From Streptomyces sp. NBC_01497 (lineage in GTDB: Bacteria; Actinomycetota; Actinomycetes; Streptomycetales; Streptomycetaceae): a stretch of 64,000 bases of DNA. Within the stretch, counting starts at the first letter, position 1; each line of letters opens with the position of its first letter. Shown piece by piece: positions 8,774 to 16,373 of this stretch. The notes below the pieces were generated by a model. It worked only from the letters and a program-made list of their open reading frames with translations. It did no database searches and was not told the DNA's origin. The stretch is from NCBI RefSeq assembly GCF_036250695.1, contig NZ_CP109427.1:4030001-4094000 (forward strand), written 5' to 3'. A program made the position numbers and the translations under genes.

Positions 8774-9210
8774 GACCGATCCCGCTTGACGATAGTCTGG
8801 TCACGGCCGACCTGAATGATCCGGGACTTGCCCTTGGCCTCGGCCCGCTGATGAACCACCAACACCTGGTGTTCGATCTGCGAGTGCTCGGCACGCCACT
8901 GCCGCACGAACTCCAGCAGCTCGCGCCCTGCATCGGAATCCTCGTCCACCATGTCCTGGAACCGCACTGCCCAGGCGGTCGACAAATCCCTTGCTCGCCC
9001 CACGGCCTGGTCGTCGTCCGGTGCAGCCATGAGGGCCGCGCGGTCCCGCTCAAGCCTGGCGAGTTGCCGGCTCTCCGCTTCCTCGCCTCTGCGCTCGAAC
9101 CAGTGGGCTAGCCAGTCTCTGAAGCCTCGCCATCCATCCCCAGCCATAGCCACGACTAGCGCCGATGCGGCAGCTGACCCTGCTGTTGCTAGTTCCCCGG
9201 ATACGTCCAA
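8770..9210 (-). CDS. Small protein with C-terminal signalling-type motif, first gene of NTPase operon
   Basis: 146 residues. An N-terminal Ala-rich hydrophobic stretch (residues 8-24) may be a membrane anchor or helix. A charged coiled-coil-like middle (40-115) follows, and the tail [13 protein letters not shown] (129-141) resembles the short beta motifs that end many actinobacterial conflict-system proteins. The tail is similar in kind to the NTPase N-terminal motif ([10 protein letters not shown]). The TTG start is supported by AAGAGG seven bases upstream and by continuity with the operon. It could be the effector or adaptor that the NTPase recruits. No enzymatic domain is recognisable. Confidence 0.65.
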   Translation of the reverse strand: MDVSGELATAGSAAASALVVAMAGDGWRGFRDWLAHWFERRGEEAESRQLARLERDRAALMAAPDDDQAVGRARDLSTAWAVRFQDMVDEDSDAGRELLEFVRQWRAEHSQIEHQVLVVHQRAEAKGKSRIIQVGRDQTIVKRDRS

Positions 9211-10222
9211 GATCGACCTCTTCTCTGCGTCTTTGCGGTGACGAGACCCATCCGTTCCCCGTGCTTCAGCAGGCTCACGAGTACGGAGCGAAACATGGCG
9301 TGTTCATACCGTTACGAGACCTGAAAGCGCTCGCTTCGGCAGATCCGACACAAGATCGTGAAGAGGACACGGCAAGCACGAAGTCCCGTTCTGGCCAGCA
9401 GGGAAGCAGGGTCCCTGAGGAACTCCACAGCGGGTTAAAGGACTGATCTGGGAGGTGGCCAAAGACTTGGACGCAGGCGGACGGGAGGGAGCGAACGGCA
9501 CCGACGAGACTGTGGAGGCCACAGGGTCGTCGTAACCCTCGCGAACGAGGGAGCTCTCCGACGTATGGCTCGGTGAGAGCGATGGTGGAGGATCCGAGAT
9601 CCGAACTCGTGAGGGTTGCCCCCAACACGCTTTTCAACTCTGCATGGGCCTGTTCATCAGGGTTCGCGGCAGTGCGCGCAGCTCCCCCGTCAAGGTGCCC
9701 CTTGCTGAACGGCCGCGAACGGGGACGGACGAGACTGCCGTTGAGACTGTGAGCTCTCGCATGGAGCTGATCCGTAGCACCACAGAGATCAGTCATCGAA
9801 GGTCATAGAGGCTTCGCAGGGTGGCGCGACGACCGATGTCGGACGCGGACGGTTCCGGGGATTGCTCCGTAACTCGTTGCTGCACAGCAACATCTCCGCT
9901 GGAGGTGAGGGCGTGGAGCGCGAACAACTGGAGCGGCTGCTGTGGTGGCGACGATGCATCGTCGGCTGCCCTGTCTGCCCTCCGAGCCGACGCCTCCCGC
10001 TCACACGGCGAGCCACCTCATGAAGGGATGCGATCCGAGGCGTCAATGGCCTTCGGCCATGCCTCTTACGCCAAGTAGGACCGCCCATATCCATCGGCCC
10101 GAGCGATCAACGGTATATCCGATCCCACGCCTCATCCAGCACCCACAACGACTCGTCACAAGATCGATTATCAAACACCGGCTATAAAAGGGCACTCGAA
10201 TTACCGGCCCTCTGCACAGGTT
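9211..10222. other. 1-kb region without a convincing gene
   Basis: Open frames here lack plausible start sites, have skewed composition and match no family I recognise. A 35-codon minus-strand frame (about 9190-9297) overlaps the start of the small operon gene and could be a leader peptide. A short hairpin (ccctcg/cgaggg) lies near 9537-9551. The minus-strand operon promoter should be within the first 150 bp. The rest looks like decayed DNA between two cargo blocks. Confidence 0.5.
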
Positions 10223-11479
10223 TCAGCCCAGCGTAGGGGACGGGAAACCCCAGTCCATTGCGATGACCGTTAGGGCTTCAATGACGGCAGGACGCCAAGT
10301 TCCGTTATCGATCAGCCCTTCGTCCAGAACCTCTGCAGCCCCGAACATCGGTCGACTACCATCCCCTCGATTGCCGAGTACGGAGACGTCGATCAATGTG
10401 TCTATTTCCTTGGGCTGCTCCTCGTACCGATCAGTTGACAGATGGATCTCAACATTCGGAGGCGCCATCGAAGTGGGCCCGACAACTGCGTCGAACGCCT
10501 CAGGCAGTAGAACATCAGCCACAGTGCGCACCAGGTTCATGAGCGCTGATTGTAGTCTCCCCCAGGGGAGCAAGAAGCCTCTCAAAAAGAGCACTTGGTC
10601 AACGAAAACTTCGAGGGAGTCAGCCTCAGTGATGGTCACAACTGCACGACCGAACGCGAAGCTGTGTAGGCCTGCCGCGTTGACTCGGACTTCCACCTCC
10701 CGACTGGAGGCTCGGTGGATCATCCACGGTTCCCTCACTGTGTGACCGATGCCCATCAGGTCCCTGGTTGTGTGGTCCACACCATTTCGTTGCAAAGCGT
10801 AGACCAATTCATCCGGCATGCCTGTAGGCAAACGATGTCGGCGTCGCCCCGGAGGGAGGGGAACGCTGGTGATTACTCGGAGCTGCAAATCGGGGCATTC
10901 AAGTTCAGAGCCCGGGGGAACAGCGGGTCTGTAAGATCCGGGTGAGCGGGTGGCCTGCCTACGCATGAGCCCCCGGCTCTGGTCGATGTTGGCTTGCGCC
11001 AGCAGGGCAGCCATCATCTGACGGTTCGCTTTCACGTTGCGGCCGTCGAGACGCACCCAGATACTTCCGTCCGTCACGAGCGGGGCCGGCACCAGGTCTC
11101 GATCGATACGGACGATAAGCACCATCTTCTCGCCGTCGCGCAGCGGAACTTCGATCACCTCCGGCGTCCACGGCGGGTCATAGCCAGTAGCCATCTGGTT
11201 GACGAGCTTCTCCTTCTCCTTCCGGCTGACGCCGACGACGCTCGTTGGGACGCCACGGGTCCCTGAGTCTTCAGCTACCCCGATGAGGACGATGCCGCCG
11301 TAGGTGTTGGCCAGCGCTGCGACAGCGTCGACGGGTTTCTCCCCGCCGCGCTTGTACTCGATTGTCAGGTTCTCAGGGATGCCCAGCGCGACGAAGTCCT
11401 CGACCATATCTAGGGTGACGCTGCTGCTGGGAGTCGTTAGCAATGGGTGTGCGTGCACGGTGACAGCCTTCACCGTCAT
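10223..11479 (-). CDS. AlbA_2 (Schlafen-type) domain protein
   Basis: The N-terminal domain (about residues 25-150) has the AlbA_2 signature: LTIEYKRGG, then ALANTYGGIVLIGVAED, and later a segment ending in DGSIWVRLDGRNVKA. This fold occurs in bacterial 'divergent AAA_4' regulators and in Schlafen nucleases. The remaining 250 residues show no recognisable domain. I chose the ATG at 11479 because everything upstream in this frame is transposase-remnant DNA read in the wrong frame. The 418-residue size is normal for AlbA_2 proteins with an extra C-terminal domain. In this cargo-rich location a defence or regulatory role is possible but not shown. Confidence 0.68.
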   Translation of the reverse strand: MTVKAVTVHAHPLLTTPSSSVTLDMVEDFVALGIPENLTIEYKRGGEKPVDAVAALANTYGGIVLIGVAEDSGTRGVPTSVVGVSRKEKEKLVNQMATGYDPPWTPEVIEVPLRDGEKMVLIVRIDRDLVPAPLVTDGSIWVRLDGRNVKANRQMMAALLAQANIDQSRGLMRRQATRSPGSYRPAVPPGSELECPDLQLRVITSVPLPPGRRRHRLPTGMPDELVYALQRNGVDHTTRDLMGIGHTVREPWMIHRASSREVEVRVNAAGLHSFAFGRAVVTITEADSLEVFVDQVLFLRGFLLPWGRLQSALMNLVRTVADVLLPEAFDAVVGPTSMAPPNVEIHLSTDRYEEQPKEIDTLIDVSVLGNRGDGSRPMFGAAEVLDEGLIDNGTWRPAVIEALTVIAMDWGFPSPTLG

Positions 11480-11499
11480 CGGGCCCACCGCCAGCAAGT

Positions 11500-11727
11500 T
11501 CGGATCATCACACTTGCGATGCGGACCGCGTCCATCACCGTTTGGAACATGGTGGAGTCGATGACGTTGCCCGGCATGAGGACCAGGGCAAGCAGCAGAT
11601 CGCGGCCGTCGACGGCCAGGTGGACCTTGGTCGTCAGCAGGGCCCCCTTCGCAACCGCCACAGCACCCCGTTGACCACCTACCGCCGCAGCGGTTCGGCG
11701 ACCCCTCATTGCGATGTAGCAGCCCAC
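11500..11727 (-). pseudogene. IS5-family transposase fragment
   Basis: A short minus-strand frame reads KGALLTTKVHLAVDGRD, then LLALVLMPGN and DSTMFQTVMDAVR, the N-terminal part of the DDE catalytic domain of IS5-group transposases. Both ends of the enzyme are missing and neighbouring frames hold further degraded pieces. It is a decayed insertion directly upstream of the AlbA_2 gene. Confidence 0.75.
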
Positions 11728-11773
11728 TCAGGAGCCGAAGGTTCCGCAGCCGTGCAAGCCTCGGCAATAGTTT

Positions 11774-11796
11774 GGCCGTGGAGTTGAGACACGGCC
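11774..11796 (-). terminator. Hairpin downstream of the 11811 gene
   Basis: ggccgtg / cacggcc arms (7 bp, 9-base loop). On the minus strand it lies just after the stop of the 189-residue membrane-anchored protein, with an A-rich, not T-rich, continuation. Confidence 0.4.
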
Positions 11797-11810
11797 CTGG
11801 TCGCTGGCGG

Positions 11811-12380
11811 TCATTCGTTGCCTGCTTCGGCGTCTCGCCGGGCTGCTGGCAGCAACAGGTCCCGTTCCGGGTGCTGTTCGCCCGTCACGCGTCCCTGCAC
11901 CCCTAGGTCCTCGCGAGCATTCTCGTGGAAGGCGTTGATGGCGCGGAAGGCGAGCCGGTTGTGCTCTCTCCACTCCTCCAAGGTCCCGGCCACCTTGCCG
12001 TTGGCCTGCCAGTCGACGGCTCGCACCGCGGCGTGCAGGTCGTGCGCGGCCTCGATGACGTCGTCACCACCCAGCAGCATGATCTGCTCGAAGGACCGGC
12101 CCTGGTACCGCTCGGCCTCTGCCAGGTCGGCGACCATCTCGGCCTCGGGGATGTCGCTGCGCCGCAGGCCCTCACGGTGCTCGTAGAGCCGCACGGCCAG
12201 GAAGATGCCCGTACGCACCCGGTCGACGTACTGCGAGTAGGCGTCGAGCTTCCGGTCGTCCCAACGGGTCAGCAGCTCGTACTTGACCTTGCTGCGCTCC
12301 GTCAGGTGGTTGGTCAGGTGCGTGGTGAGCGCGCCGAGCAGTACGGCCGCCACCGTCACGATCTGCTCGCCAGTTCCCAA
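11811..12380 (-). CDS. Membrane-anchored hypothetical protein
   Basis: 189 residues. A single N-terminal hydrophobic helix (IVTVAAVLLGALTTHLTNHL, residues 6-25) is followed by a mainly helical cytoplasmic part rich in Glu and Arg. This layout is common in Streptomyces hypothetical proteins that measure or scaffold at the membrane; no enzymatic motif is visible. ATG start. It stands alone on the minus strand, with a terminator-like hairpin after it and a short gap to the small GntR gene. Function unknown. Confidence 0.65.
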   Translation of the reverse strand: MGTGEQIVTVAAVLLGALTTHLTNHLTERSKVKYELLTRWDDRKLDAYSQYVDRVRTGIFLAVRLYEHREGLRRSDIPEAEMVADLAEAERYQGRSFEQIMLLGGDDVIEAAHDLHAAVRAVDWQANGKVAGTLEEWREHNRLAFRAINAFHENAREDLGVQGRVTGEQHPERDLLLPAARRDAEAGNE

Positions 12381-12528
12381 CCCATCCCCCAGAGACGCGA
12401 GTCATCTACATCTCTAGAGGATTTTAGGAGTGCAACGCGTCGGCGTGTACCAGGCATTGGGGTATTCGTCAGCTGCGGCCGCAGTTCCGGCTGAGCCGGC
12501 GTTCGTGGGAGTCGCGAGAGGTCGGCTC

Positions 12529-12774
12529 TCAGTCTTCCTTCGGCTGAGCGACCACGAAGACGCCCATCCCGATGACCGTCTCGACCAGGCCCTCGTCCTT
12601 CAGCACCTGGACGGCCTTGCGGAGGGTGTCCCGCGCGACGCCGTAGTCCTGTTCCAGCTCGACCAGCGAGGGAATCCGTCGACCGACCGGGATCGAGCCG
12701 TCGGAGATGCGGCGCCGAAGGATGTCGGCAATCTGCCGATATGGCGGAGTCGGCCCCTCGCGATCGATCGTCAT
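12529..12774 (-). CDS. Small GntR-family regulator (DNA-binding domain only)
   Basis: 81 residues comprising only the GntR winged helix-turn-helix: PPYRQIADILRRRI, then GRRIPSLVELEQDYGVARDTLRKAVQVLKDEGLV and the wing. The ligand-binding UTRA domain of the two larger GntR proteins in this element is absent. It is divergent from the operon starting at 12922, with the operator-like repeats 12794-12851 in between. It therefore probably controls itself and the divergent genes. Such short GntR proteins are typical of actinobacterial integrative elements. Confidence 0.85.
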   Translation of the reverse strand: MTIDREGPTPPYRQIADILRRRISDGSIPVGRRIPSLVELEQDYGVARDTLRKAVQVLKDEGLVETVIGMGVFVVAQPKED

Positions 12775-12793
12775 GACCCGAAGCTAGGCAGGG

Positions 12794-12851
12794 CTATACG
12801 GCTTGCCATAGCTAGCCACATGGGTAGTAGGGGGTAGTACAGTCTATACGG
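12794..12851. promoter_or_regulatory. Divergent promoter region with repeats 50 bp apart
   Basis: The intergenic region between the small GntR gene and the 12922 operon has CTATACGG at 12794-12801 and again at 12844-12851, exactly 50 bp apart. GGGTAGTA occurs twice between them (12822, 12832). The same 50-bp spacing is seen for a different repeat at the second GntR gene (17203/17253). Likely GntR operators; untested. Confidence 0.5.
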
Positions 12852-12921
12852 GTGAATGAAGCACCCCCGCGGCCGATAAGCCGGCCCGGGGGTATGGACG
12901 ACGCTTTGAAGGAGCGACGAC

Positions 12922-13119
12922 ATGCCCGACTCTATCGAGGACGTGCCGCCTCGGGGTGGTCCCCCAGTTGCTGCGTTCTCCGACGACCGAAGAGACCGCG
13001 TTCACGAGCCGTCCGGAGCCATGGGGGACAGCCACGGTGAACCGCTGAGTACGGCTGCTCCTGTCGGCAATGCCTCCGCGCGGTCACCACGACGCGCCGG
13101 CAGGGGAGGTGCCCTCTGA
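12922..13119 (+). CDS. Small hypothetical protein, first gene of regulatory operon
   Basis: 65 residues, polar and Pro/Arg/Gly-rich, no recognised domain. The coding call rests on a good ribosome-binding site (AAGGAG ending 8 bases before the ATG) and on a TGATG overlap with the following cysteine-containing gene. It starts an apparent five-gene operon: 12922, 13119, 13315 (GntR), 14049, 14429. Transcription likely starts in the divergent region to its left. Confidence 0.5.
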   Translation: MPDSIEDVPPRGGPPVAAFSDDRRDRVHEPSGAMGDSHGEPLSTAAPVGNASARSPRRAGRGGAL

Positions 13120-13322
13120 TGACCGCCCGCGCCCGTTGGTCAATGAGCCGCACGGAGCCGACGAGGTACCGCTCGCTCGCCTGTCGTATCGGGACGCACG
13201 CCGATTGCCGGGAGGCCCAGCCGGCCCGGCCGCCCGTTGGCTTGCGGATCACCTACGAGGCGTGCGTCTGCCCGTGTCACAGCCAGCGAAGTGAGACCCA
13301 CGAAGGGGCGACGCATGGCTAA
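13119..13322 (+). CDS. Small Cys/His protein, possible zinc-binding
   Basis: 67 residues with the pattern CRIGTHADC, then EACVCPCHS near the C-terminus: five Cys and three His spaced as in small zinc ribbons. Similar short proteins accompany GntR genes in Streptomyces elements. The ATG overlaps the previous stop (TGATG) and its own stop overlaps the GntR start by 8 bases, so expression is coupled. Function unknown; metal binding is inferred from residue spacing. Confidence 0.6.
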   Translation: MTARARWSMSRTEPTRYRSLACRIGTHADCREAQPARPPVGLRITYEACVCPCHSQRSETHEGATHG

Positions 13323-14052
13323 CCGCTATCAGTCGATCGCTGACGACCTCCGTCGCCTCATCGAAACCGGCAAGTGGTTGCCGGGTCACCGGCTCCCCTC
13401 GGAACTCGACCTCGCCACTCGCTACAGCGTCAGCACGCCAACCCTGCGCAACGCCCTCGAAGTCCTCCAGGTCGAGGGCTTGGTGGAGAAACGCCATGGC
13501 AGCGGCAACTTCGTCCGTCAGCCTCAGGACCGGGTCAGGTACGCGATCGGTGAATGCGGTGTCGAGCGACAGGCATCGAGCGGGGAGGGCACCGAGGTCA
13601 GTTCCGAGCGTTCCGTAGTGGCGGCCGACAGTCGGACGGCATCGGTTCTGGAAGTGCCCACCGGGAGTGCGCTGACCGAGTACGTGTTCACCAGTCGTCG
13701 CCTCGGATCGCTGCGAAGCTTGGCTCGCGTCTACGTGCCGCATTCCGTAGCGGTACTCGGAGAAGCCGGCGCTTCCGGCTCCCCCTGGGGCGGCGCCGTT
13801 CGGGACATGCTGGCCGCGGCCGGCGTCCAGGTGATGGCGACGGTCGAAAGGGTGGTTTCCCGTTTCGCGACATCGAACGAGGCGCAGCTACTGCACATCG
13901 CGACCCGCACACCGGTCCTCGCGGTAGAGCGTCTGTCGACGGATGCCAACGGGCAAGTCGTGGAACTGGCGTTGCTCGTTCTCCCGGGCGACCGCGCCGA
14001 GGTCCTTCTCACTACACGCTGCGCCCATGAGGGAGAGGTGGCCGCCAGGTGA
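13315..14052 (+). CDS. GntR/HutC-family transcriptional regulator (UTRA domain)
   Basis: 245 residues. The N-terminal winged HTH (NRYQSIADDLRRLIETGKW, then LPSELDLATRYSVSTPTLRNALEVL) is followed from about residue 90 by a UTRA-type effector domain (TEYVFTSRRLGSL; LLHIATRTPVLAVERLS). It belongs to the class to which KorSA of pSAM2 belongs, a repressor of element transfer and replication. ATG at 13315 with GAAGGGG 7 bases upstream; the longer frame reading back into the previous gene is rejected. The start overlaps the preceding gene and its stop overlaps the following one. Confidence 0.88.
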   Translation: MANRYQSIADDLRRLIETGKWLPGHRLPSELDLATRYSVSTPTLRNALEVLQVEGLVEKRHGSGNFVRQPQDRVRYAIGECGVERQASSGEGTEVSSERSVVAADSRTASVLEVPTGSALTEYVFTSRRLGSLRSLARVYVPHSVAVLGEAGASGSPWGGAVRDMLAAAGVQVMATVERVVSRFATSNEAQLLHIATRTPVLAVERLSTDANGQVVELALLVLPGDRAEVLLTTRCAHEGEVAAR

Positions 14053-14432
14053 TCGGCGACAACGGAGACGTCCTCTCGTCTGCACCGCGGCCAGTCACCG
14101 CGCTGCGTCTCCTCCCGTGGACCTCTCCCGACGGCAAGCCCTGCTATCTCAGCACCGATGAGGGAGGAAGCCTGATGTCCCGGCTGGCCGACGGCGCGGA
14201 GCAGGATCAGCTCAGCGAAGGATCGGAGGTGCTTGCGGAGGCACTGACGCTCCTTGCCGGCAGTGACCCGGACGTCTTGGGGCTACGCCGCGCTCTGCGA
14301 CGCACTGCCGAGTCCCTGGGCGATGTGCTGCGGGTGGCGGAGAGCCGGGGAGCTCGACTCCCCGTCCCTGGTGATGGCCCTGGTGATGACGACGGCGAAG
14401 GCCCCCGTCTCCCCGCGGAAGCCTTCGGGTGA
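14049..14432 (+). CDS. Hypothetical protein co-translated with GntR
   Basis: 127 residues, acidic and Asp/Gly-rich at the C-terminus (GPGDDDGEGP). A helical middle (EVLAEALTLLAGSDPDVLGLRRALRRTAESLGDVL) suggests a small helical bundle. No known motif. The GTG start overlaps the GntR stop (GTGA) and its stop overlaps the next GTG in the same way, so three genes are translationally chained. Confidence 0.65.
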   Translation: MIGDNGDVLSSAPRPVTALRLLPWTSPDGKPCYLSTDEGGSLMSRLADGAEQDQLSEGSEVLAEALTLLAGSDPDVLGLRRALRRTAESLGDVLRVAESRGARLPVPGDGPGDDDGEGPRLPAEAFG

Positions 14433-14608
14433 CGGTCCCCGCCGAACCACAGGCGCCGCAGGTGACGTATTGCGGTTGCTGCGCGGGACACCGGGAAATC
14501 TGGTGCCCGGACTGCTGCGGGTTCGCGGGCTGCGCCGGCTGTCGCCAGACGTACCGGGTTGCTTGTCCGGTCTGTGCGGGAGGCAGAAAGTCACCGATTC
14601 GGTGGTGA
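14429..14608 (+). CDS. Cysteine-rich small protein, probable zinc-binding
   Basis: 59 residues from a GTG that overlaps the previous stop (GTGA). It carries ten cysteines in closely spaced pairs: CGCC, CPDCC, CAGC and CPVC. The pattern is a double zinc-ribbon/knuckle arrangement, so a structural zinc role or nucleic-acid binding is likely. It ends 10 bp before a strong terminator. The density of CxxC motifs and the exact coupling make it a convincing gene despite its size. Confidence 0.7.
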   Translation: MTVPAEPQAPQVTYCGCCAGHREIWCPDCCGFAGCAGCRQTYRVACPVCAGGRKSPIRW

Positions 14609-14618
14609 AGCATGGAAG

Positions 14619-14662
14619 AACGGCCGTGGTCCGCTCCTCGTGAGGGGCGGACCACGGCCGTT
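14619..14662. terminator. Terminator after the GntR operon
   Basis: 16-bp perfect arms (aacggccgtggtccgc / complement) at 14619-14634 and 14647-14662. It separates the plus-strand operon from the convergent FkbM methyltransferase gene and can work in both directions. Confidence 0.85.
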
Positions 14663-14671
14663 CCCGTCTCC

Positions 14672-15616
14672 TCAAGCAAGCGTCTCCGCGTCGATGCGCG
14701 AAAAGATCAGGTCGGTCTCCCCGACGACCGGCCCGCGCAACCGAACCGGAGCGATCGGGGCATCGCGGAGCGCTGCGACGTAGCTCTCCGGGGTGTAGCT
14801 GTTGGCCATCCGATACGCGTGGTATCCGCGATCGAAGAACGTCTTCAGCAACTCATCTGCTGAGTCGCCGAGTTGAGCGACCCGGTCGGGTGTGACCTCC
14901 ACCGTGATCTCGCAGTCCGTCCGGAGCCTGTCGAGCATGGGTGCCATGCCGCGCACAACGCTCCCTTCGGCACCTTCCACGTCGATTTTGATGACTCGGG
15001 CCTTCTCGATCTCGTCGGCCGCGAGCAGTTCAGGAAGAGGGGCAGCGTCGATGTCGAAGGAGGACTCCGCCGCCCCGTCGTACGGAACGATGCTGTTCGC
15101 GCCCATGTTGGCCGAGCTGGCGAGGACGAAGGTCAGCTTCTTGTGCTCGTCCGCGACTGCCCCGTTGATGGTTCGCACATTGGCACGGTGATTGAGCCGC
15201 ACGTGCTGTGACAGTCGATGGTGGAAGGTGCTGGACGCCTCAATCGCGACCACTCGGCCCGCGTTGCCCACGAGACCTGACGCCAGAACGCTGTAGTACC
15301 CGATGTTCGCGCCCACATCGATGAAGGTGTCCCCGGGCGTCAACCGCCCCTGGAGCCAACGCGTCATGTTCGGTTCCCACACCCCGAACAGGTACAGGTA
15401 CCGCTGGATCAGGTCCTGCGTGTCCACAGCGAACCGTGCCCCGAACCGGGACTGAACGACTCGGCGTCGAGAGTGCTCCTTCAGCCGGCCGTTCAGGTAC
15501 CGGCTTACACGAGAGGTATCGCCCAGCGTTCCGGGCGCATAGCGGACGTAGCCCCGGCCGAGGCTGAGGAAAGCGTCGCGTGCGTGGGCCGTCACCTGGC
15601 CGGCCTCCGCACTCAT
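14672..15616 (-). CDS. FkbM-family SAM-dependent methyltransferase
   Basis: 314 residues. The SAM-binding motif FIDVGANIGYYSVL, a following acidic strand (VVAIEAS) and the FkbM-type motif VIKIDVEGAEGSVVRGM are clear. Family members O-methylate sugars or other small molecules. The ATG at 15616 overlaps the stop of the glycosyltransferase (ATGA). An upstream start at 15634 is possible; longer frames would run through the glycosyltransferase. Paired with the glycosyltransferase it may add and then methylate a sugar on a surface or cell-wall acceptor. Substrate unknown. Confidence 0.85.
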   Translation of the reverse strand: MSAEAGQVTAHARDAFLSLGRGYVRYAPGTLGDTSRVSRYLNGRLKEHSRRRVVQSRFGARFAVDTQDLIQRYLYLFGVWEPNMTRWLQGRLTPGDTFIDVGANIGYYSVLASGLVGNAGRVVAIEASSTFHHRLSQHVRLNHRANVRTINGAVADEHKKLTFVLASSANMGANSIVPYDGAAESSFDIDAAPLPELLAADEIEKARVIKIDVEGAEGSVVRGMAPMLDRLRTDCEITVEVTPDRVAQLGDSADELLKTFFDRGYHAYRMANSYTPESYVAALRDAPIAPVRLRGPVVGETDLIFSRIDAETLA

Positions 15617-16362
15617 GAGGCCGGGTACGTCCATCGCAGGTATGACAGCTCGCGGGCCCTGGCCTCGACCACAGCCATTCGGGCGTCGCGTTCGGCCGGA
15701 TCTGTGTGCGCTGCCTGGCTGGTCGCCTGCCCGGGCCACTTGCGGTACAGCAGACCGACGTCCGCGGTGAACCATCCCGAACTCACCGCGTTCAGTGCGA
15801 GCAGCAGCCCTGTGTCCTCCGAGGCGGGAAGCGCCATCCACCCGCCCAGGGCGACCACCAGCTCTCGCCGGGCGAAGAGCGTCGCCGGGTGGACCTGGGC
15901 CCGGTAGTTGTTCGCCTGCCAGAACTCCAGGACCTCACCGCGCTCGACCACGCCCGGTTCCGGGTCACCCGGGAAGCCGGCCGTGCTGCCGTCGGGCAGC
16001 AGGTCCAGGACCCGGGACGTCGCCCAGCCAACGGCCGGATCGGATTCCAGGACCACCAGGTCCCGTGCCAAGGCGCCCGGCGCGAGCTGGTCGTCGGCGT
16101 CCAGGACCTTGATGTACGCGCCGTCCGTGTGCGCGAGTGCCAGGGTCCGAGCAGTACCGGGTCCGCCGGGCCGGCCCTGCTTGAACGTCACGCGCGGGTC
16201 GTCCGGGACGTACGCGGCAACCTCGTCCCCCATGCCGTCCTGCTGGATCAGCCAGTGCCATTCCCAGTCGTCGGGCAACTCCTGGTCGCACAGGGACTTG
16301 TACGCGTCCGGCAGGAAGTGAGCGGACGGACCGTGGACTGCCGTGATGACGGTGATGCGCAT
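15613..16362 (-). CDS. Family 2-type glycosyltransferase
   Basis: About 249 residues with a GT-A fold: RITVITAVHGPSAHFLPDAY at the N-terminus, the substrate region GPGTARTLALAHTDGAYIKVLDADDQL with the metal-binding DAD, and a C-terminal acceptor part (PASEDTGLLLALN). It would transfer a sugar from a nucleotide donor. I use the ATG at 16362; a GTG at 16377 overlaps the GntR stop (GTGA) and is an equally good start if translation is coupled. It lies between the GntR regulator and the FkbM methyltransferase in one minus-strand operon. Acceptor and sugar cannot be told from the sequence. Confidence 0.85.
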   Translation of the reverse strand: MRITVITAVHGPSAHFLPDAYKSLCDQELPDDWEWHWLIQQDGMGDEVAAYVPDDPRVTFKQGRPGGPGTARTLALAHTDGAYIKVLDADDQLAPGALARDLVVLESDPAVGWATSRVLDLLPDGSTAGFPGDPEPGVVERGEVLEFWQANNYRAQVHPATLFARRELVVALGGWMALPASEDTGLLLALNAVSSGWFTADVGLLYRKWPGQATSQAAHTDPAERDARMAVVEARARELSYLRWTYPAS

Positions 16363-16373
16363 ACGCACCGCGC

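Noticed and set aside
9275..9796. 173-residue minus-strand frame
   Set aside because: No recognisable domain, poor start context and composition unlike neighbouring genes; could not be supported.
11480..11767. N-terminal extension of the AlbA_2 protein
   Set aside because: It reads transposase-remnant DNA in the wrong frame and contains no protein-like sequence.
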